DNA of 64,000 nt from Sphaerosporella brunnea (Eukaryota; Ascomycota; Pezizomycetes; Pezizales; Pyronemataceae), in NCBI GenBank assembly GCA_008704415.1, contig VXIS01000068.1:104263-168262 (forward strand), written 5' to 3'. The notes below the pieces were generated by a model. The model saw only the letters and a program-made list of their open reading frames with translations, ran no database searches and had not been told where the DNA came from. Positions 58,137 through 64,000 of the stretch are shown piece by piece (positions within the stretch are counted from its first letter, which is position 1; the number at the start of each line of letters is the position of its first letter). The position numbers and the translations under genes were made by a program.

Positions 58137-61100
58137 GAGATGAACCGATATATTGGCGCTCGACGGTGGCGTCGCAGTTGTGTATCGCAGCCTACACACT
58201 CTTTTTCAAAAGCTCTTGGAACCGAGTACACTATGATGTGAACTGAGATCCGTGTTTTTGTTTTTTTTTGAAGCTGGTCTGAAAAACTGTCGTGCGACGA
58301 CGACTGTGAGTATCAGTTGTGTAAACGTAGAAAACGCAATAGAGCTTGAAAGACAACGAGGGAATGGCAGCCGACTCTTAAGTCAAAGTCTTTGCTGCAG
58401 CTCTCCCCATAATTGGAGCTCGGGCATGCTGCGGGTGTGATGAGGGGTACGTACCTCTTTGTCGACAAGCTGCAGCCTGGCTGTCTGTCAATTGAAGCAG
58501 GCCTGGCCACCGAACTCCAGTACCGATGCTGCTGAGGCGACGGCGCAGGTACGGTGATGTGGGTAATGGACTAGATGAGTGCGATGGGGGTGATTGATGG
58601 GAGTGGTCGTTGTTGTGATTGCTGTCGTTGTCAAAAGGAAGCGAGTGATCGGCCACCACACGGTTGCAACAGCAGCTCTGGTGGTTGAGTGAGGGAATGC
58701 GAAGAGCTGGGAGACTCGTGCGTGGTCTTTCCAAACCTCTACCTGGGGACGAATTAATTGCTGCCAACACAATCCAAGAGCGGCGGGCTGGTGCATACGA
58801 TTGACCGGCAACGATGAAAAACGAAGAGCGAAAAAGGAAAAAGGAAACAGATTAATCCAAAACGACAGGACCAGCAAAAAAGCAAAACACAGCAAGCGGC
58901 AAAACAGAACAGACGGCAATGTTCGTCCGAAAACACGGAGAACGTTGCTTGCTGGCGTGCGTGCTTGCTTCCTCTTCTGCGCCACCTGCCAGACGACAAC
59001 AGCAGCCCCACCGACCAGTTCCCTGGGGAACCGGGCGTGCCGGACCGTACCTGTCAAGCTGTCCCGCGCGAGGGCGGACTGGCACGCACAGCAGCAGCAG
59101 CCCAGCTAGTGCTTCTGCAGCGGATTCTGTGGCTGGCCACTTCCGGATTTTCTCCTGTGCCGGTCTAGACGTGCGGCAGATTCCCGGAGGGCGGTGGTGC
59201 TGGTGGTCCTGCCAGAAGCCTTATTATTCTGAGGTGCTGGCCGGGATATCCTGATCACAGCAGGCCGTGGTGGTGGTGGCGGTGGTGGTGGTGGTGGTGG
59301 TGGTCCGCGCGGCTGTAAGGATTGTGACAAAACCCCCGTTGACGAATGAGAGATTGGCGGACGGGTAGCTATGTCGCAGAGGCAGAGCAGAGATATCTAA
59401 GAGGCGAGAGGACGTATAGACAGAGATGCAATCGACAACTGAACATGCCCCCAGCTCGAGCTCCCGCCGCCGACGTAGTATACGTAGTTGATAATTGGCA
59501 AAAAAAAACCCCCCAAGGGTAAAAACCAGCCCGAGCTCTCCGCTTCTTCCCACTTCCCTTCCCTCAAACGACACTGCACAACTAAACTGCCCCTCTGCCG
59601 TTTCGCATTCTTTGTCCCTGGTGTCTCTGGCCGTCGGTTTGGGTTTGGAAAGGGTACATGACTGCTACAGCTGAGCTGGGCCTTCGCTCGGGATCCGAAC
59701 GGCGGCCTGCGCAGTCTTTGTTTAGTCGGGGCTTGACAGATGAGGCGGAACAGCAGCGCGCAGCAGCAGCAGCAGCAGCAGCATCTGGGTTTGGCCACCT
59801 CAAATGTGGCCGCTCCGTCCATGCCCCAGCGTCCAAGAATGGACCGGACAGAGTTGGACGCCAAACATTGTGTTTACAATTTTTCCCGTTGAGACGGACA
59901 CCAAGCCTTACGCAACCAAATATCAGTTCTTTGCACGTTCACGGCCTCAAATATGAGCTACCAAAATCAAAAATAGCAATAAAACGGGAACGGCTTCAGT
60001 AGTTGGGGCTGTGTTACCGTACGTGGGTGGGTTTGATTCTCGATTCTGGTGGTAAACAATTCCGCCATACCGATGCTGCCGCTGCTGGTGGTATTCATTC
60101 TATTCGAACGCTATTACCTACGCGGTGGACCCTTCCCTCATCACATACTCCATCTCACAAGTGCAGTTCCAGAGTTGATTGGTTGGTTGGGCTCCATCTT
60201 CGGGGAAGGGGGGGGGGAGCGCATCATCCATCCATATCTCGGGAAAAAGCACCCCAAAGTGCAAAAAGCGGCTTGATGCGAAAGTGCAAAAGTGCGCCTC
60301 AGAACCAGGCAGAAATGTATCCAGAAAAATTCTGAAAGTGGTTGGCCCACATCATCATCATCGTCATCAGCATCACGGTGGGTACACGTCTGATTGACGA
60401 GGTGTGGCACAAAGATCACTCTCTCTTCCCGGCCCAGTTTGTACCAAGTGTCCACTTAGGTACGTACGGAATCACTACCGCCGCCAGCGAGAAGTCTCCC
60501 GGATGTATCCTTTGTGGCCAGGACCGGGGGGTGACTAGGGTAGAAGGCCTACGCAGGGCGCCGGTCACGTTGACAGGTGGAGGGTGTGGAGGAGTTGTGG
60601 TTCGTGGATCTGATCTGGCCGGGTGGCTCAACCGTTTGCACTTTCCCTGCGCTGCCCAAAGTAGGCTGTGGGAGGAGTACTGTTTGCTGTACCCGGGTGG
60701 CCCTCCCTCATCCTGAAAGGGAAAGCTGCATCTGATCTGATATGATCGATGTTGATGGGGAGGAAGTGGATGGATTGATGGCACCTGCACATGATGGTCG
60801 GGATTGATTGCCCATGACGCAGTGTGAGATCTGATGAACCCGCAAGCAAGCATTCCCCGAACTGATGCTGTCCAAAAAAGCTATTTTCGGTTATGCACAT
60901 GCATAACATACCGATCCCACCACCACCACCCTGTCCATGTGGTTGTGGGGAAACCCCCGAATGTGTAAAAACGCACCTTTGCTGCAGCTGTGGTGTGCAT
61001 GGCGGTGGCGGTGGGTGATATGTAAAAGGCAAGCCGAAACGGCACCCCGAGAAATGTTTTTTTTTCTTAAAAATAAACCGAAACGGTATGCAGGTATGTA

Positions 61101-61519
61101 CCGAAGGAGAGAGTGACGAGCAGAAGAAAATGCATTAAATGGGAATCTGAGCTTCCAAATATATATGGCAAGAATTCGGCCGGAACAAGACCGCATACAT
61201 CAGATATCATGCATGCAACGCGCACGAGAAGGTTCGCTGCCCAATCTATCAGCTGCGATTCTATCGGCCCATCCCCCCACACATCATATCTATCTGTACT
61301 AGCAGTTTTGTTCAAAGCCGTCATATGATATGTACAAAAAAGAACTCTAAGAAGCCTATCAGCGGTTGTTTCATCGTATTTATCTCTTCAAACTCCAACC
61401 CTAAGAAAACAACCGCTTCAATAACAAATAGAACCACTGAGCTGCTGCGAGGGCATATTCTCGGCTCGTGTTTCTGTTCACGGCACCAGCAGGAGACGGG
61501 ACTGATCTCGCTCGACGTA

Positions 61520-61811
61520 GCTAATACATAGCCGGCCCAAAAATCCGGGCGTGCTGGGCGGGCTACATAAAGAGAACAGCCGGGCTGTTTGGTTTAGCCA
61601 GGCTGTCCAAAATGAGGACGAGTGGGTTGTCTGGGCTGCGAGTGATACACCGCGAGTTTGGAACTACAACCATGTTTTTATAAGAACAGGGAACATCGAA
61701 CACCTCTTGTCACAGCCTGGGCTGCTGGCTGGGCTTCATTCCTTTGGCTGGCTGATTAAGAGAGCCAGCCGATAGGGCTGCGGCTTTTAAGGCTGGCTAT
61801 TGACAACACTG
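61520..61811 (-). mobile_element. Possible hAT-like relic (right-arm copy)
   Basis: Mirror of 32,501-32,793, ending CAGTG on the minus strand at 61,811. Confidence 0.3.
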
Positions 61812-62073
61812 CCAGCGACAGACCAGGCTTCTGATGGAACCGTCACTGCCGACCCTACTGGCGGACGGGGTCAAAAAAGAGGCCGCTCACATCACATATC
61901 TACCTCTAGAGTGGAATTCAAGCGAATGGTAGCGGTATAGCGAATAGCGGGCCACCTGCAATTGGCGGAGCAAAGAGATTTATAGTCTGTACATCAATTG
62001 GAATTGTTCTATTTTATTTGTACCCAGGGGCCAGCGAAGTGGCCGCCCGTTAATGCCTGTAGCCTGATAGCTA

Positions 62074-63714
62074 TTAAGAGCTCTGGGTAATACCGGCCGA
62101 CGAGGCACCAAGAGATGGCGCGGAAGCTCGAGTCTTCTCTGGTGAAGGAGGGCCAACACGAAGCTTGATGACTGAAGGGCTTGGTGGCTGTCCGTCAGCC
62201 TGTTTCGAGTTCTTGCGGCAGAGATCACAGATGAACTCTTTCTCCTCGCCACCCGGAGGCAGGTTCTGGCATTTGAGGTGCTGCCATACATCGCATGAAT
62301 CGCACGCGATGATGTTAGTACCATCCTCCTAAAGAACGAAAAGTCAGCAACCAGCACCATACAAACGAATGACCATGTGAGTAATCGTACATAATTCATT
62401 CCATGTACACCACAAATGCAGTCAACGCCCACTCCTCCTTTTCAGCTGCGACGGTCGCTCTTCTAGAAGATCGCCGGGTTCCTGAAGTGGATGAATCGTC
62501 GGTTGCGGAGGTAGCTCTGCTCGACTGAAGCTTCTGGATCTCGCGCTCCTTCATACGCTGTTCGCGAAGCTTCATTCGCTGTTCACGCTCCTATAGTGCG
62601 TGTTAGTTGAACAAAAATACATTGATGGAGTGCAATTGGAAGCTACCTTATCCTTTCTCTCGTTTCCTGCTTATCCTTTAAGGAAGCGGCGACCTCTTTA
62701 GCTTCCGCCGTTCAGCGGCAGCTCTCTCTTCATCCTCTCGCTGCCGAGCCATCTTTCATCCAAGCGACTGAACGCTTCCTGTTGGCCACGGCAGCCTGCA
62801 GCTGGCGCTGCTTTTCCATCTCAACCCACACTTTATTGAGCACGGGCATGACGTCTTGCTTCAGATAAGCGCACAGCGCCTTCTCGTCTGGGTCTTTAGA
62901 GCTCTCAATGCTATTGACAAAGATAGTCCAGTCATGCAGCGTGGCGCAGACACACGACCAAACTCCGCCGGGGGTCTTCGTCTCATCTGAGGCATCCTCG
63001 GGCGGTTCCGACGACACTCGGCGTCGCTTTGTCGCTTTGCCAGTGCGCTTAGCTGCTTTCGCTTTCTTGGACTCGAAACCCAGGGCGTGCGCTTGTACAA
63101 GCGGTTATCGTCGAGGATGTAGTAAGTATTTCCGTGGCAGTCAAAGCCACAGGGCTCCATGCGCTGTCGCGCCAGTCAGTCATATTCTCAGCGACGTAGC
63201 AGGATCGGCAATGAATAGCGTACCCATTCCAGTTGCTCCTTGTCGCTTGTAGTTTTCAACTTATCTCTGATCCTTTCGGGGTGTAAGAAGACCCACACAC
63301 TCAGTTTGATGCAGGATCCGGGCTCTAGTTGGGACATCGAGATCCCAAAACTTGATAGGTTCCGCTTCGTCTCCGAAAGGGTTTGCGTAGGCTTTTTCGA
63401 ACGGTACTGCCGCCGAGTATACTCCTCGAAGTTCTCAATGTCAGACCTCGCTGCGACGACACCATCTTGAGCAGACCCAAGCAATTCGCTGCATGATCTC
63501 TGAGTTGGGAGTAAAGATTTCGGCTTCGAGCTCCTAAACCATTGTCAATACAAAAATACTCGAGGGGACGAGGTTGTCGCGCACCTCCCGTCCGAAATCG
63601 TGAGGAAGCGCAAGGATGTCCGTTCCGAAGTTGAAGAGGAACTGGCCGAACGACGCGAACTCTTCAAGGTGACGGAGCGCAGCGAGCTCTGGGGAAACCG
63701 CGGTGGGTCATCAT
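62074..63714 (-). pseudogene. PHD-finger protein, frameshifted copy (right arm)
   Basis: Mirror of 30,588-32,238 with many single-base losses: one A just after the start codon, one T in catttgag, one C in agccctacg, one T in ggttttcg, one C in gttccagtc and one A in gaaaagatg. One A is gained in catcaactg. The PHD exon (near 62,100-62,330) is still readable. All changes noted are indels, most in homopolymers. Confidence 0.75.
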
Positions 63715-64000
63715 TTTAGGATTGTCGTGCGTGGTGGTGTGGTGATGGTGGTGGTGGTGGTTGTAGTAGTAGTTGTAGTAGTGATGGGAGCGCGTCGAGC
63801 GTGTAAAGTACTGCAATGATGTTCGGCGCGTCATCCCCCGGTCGTCAAGATGAGATGGGATGTCGGACAATGTGAGTGACTAACCCTCAAACCTTAACTA
63901 GGACTTGGCACACTCAACGCCGCCGGGCTTGCATTGCTGATGCAGGAACTCTTGAGACTTGTCGAGGACTACCTAAGTATTTAAGCAGGTACAGTAGTCT

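Larger units (their letters stand above)
30293..64000. repeat. Giant inverted repeat (palindrome), arms of about 16.85 kb
   Basis: The left arm 30,293-47,155 and the right arm 47,157-64,000 are reverse complements around a single base at 47,156. At the centre gttggagctgtggcgtgc is followed by g and then its exact complement. Genes, a transposon, microsatellites and UTRs recur in mirrored order and opposite strand. Near the centre positions pair as x to 94,312 minus x. By the bZIP gene the offset has grown to 94,354 because of indels. The right arm reaches the window edge without ending. In the segments I aligned, differences are short indels or missing homopolymers and I saw no clear base substitution. 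Confidence 0.98.

Noticed and set aside
33246..64000. CRISPR array or phage-like system
   Set aside because: No regularly spaced direct repeats were found. Introns, tRNA introns and gene content are eukaryotic, so prokaryotic defence systems are not expected.
30293..64000. Reading the palindrome as two diverged paralogous gene clusters
   Set aside because: UTRs and intergenic DNA are as similar as coding exons and differences are indels only, which does not fit paralogues under selection.

Overview
The window looks like nuclear DNA of a filamentous ascomycete (Pezizomycotina). Its genes carry many short GT-AG introns of roughly 50-100 bp. The set includes fungal or fungal-type proteins: Erg26, a Kin1-type kinase, a CpcA/Gcn4-type bZIP factor with upstream ORFs, a Rsc7/Swp82 chromatin-remodelling subunit, Yif1 and Dpm1. 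Intergenic spaces are long and tRNA genes have introns. I cannot name the species.

Positions 1-30,300 are ordinary unique sequence. In order they hold: a conserved fungal protein of unknown role (-); a cluster of C/D-box snoRNA candidates, one with a 15-nt guide against 18S rRNA; tRNA-Arg(ACG); dephospho-CoA kinase (-); ARP2 (-); YIF1 (+); ERG26 (-); ribosomal protein uL1/L10a (+); uS19/S15 (-); eL30/L30 (+). A gene-poor 5 kb stretch follows, with three more tRNA-Arg(ACG) genes and tRNA relics. Then come CAF40/RCD1 (-), KIN1 (-), a GPATCH1/TGH-like G-patch protein (+) and DPM1 (+).

Positions 30,293-64,000 form one giant inverted repeat. Everything from 30,293 to 47,155 reappears reverse-complemented from 47,157 to the window end, around a 1-nt centre at 47,156. 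Each arm is about 16.85 kb and runs off the right edge. The repeated block holds a PHD-finger gene, an HMG-box regulator, a Tc1/mariner-like MITE, the cpcA-type bZIP gene with two uORFs, a tRNA-Arg relic with a CA microsatellite in its intron, and a Rsc7/Swp82-family gene cut by the centre so that both copies lack their 5' end. In the stretches compared by eye the arms differ only by small indels and missing homopolymers. The PHD and HMG genes read cleanly on the left and are frameshifted on the right. The Rsc7/Swp82 gene is frameshifted on the left and open on the right. This fits a fold-back assembly artefact from long reads, or a very young real palindrome with uneven consensus quality; it does not look like an old duplication.

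The left half is a housekeeping neighbourhood: translation (three ribosomal proteins, tRNAs, snoRNAs), secretion and glycosylation (Yif1, Dpm1), sterol and CoA synthesis, actin nucleation, polarity kinase signalling, mRNA decay and splicing. The right half is regulatory: a PHD protein, an HMG-box factor, a CpcA-type factor and a remodeller subunit, separated by intergenic regions of about 2.8-4 kb.
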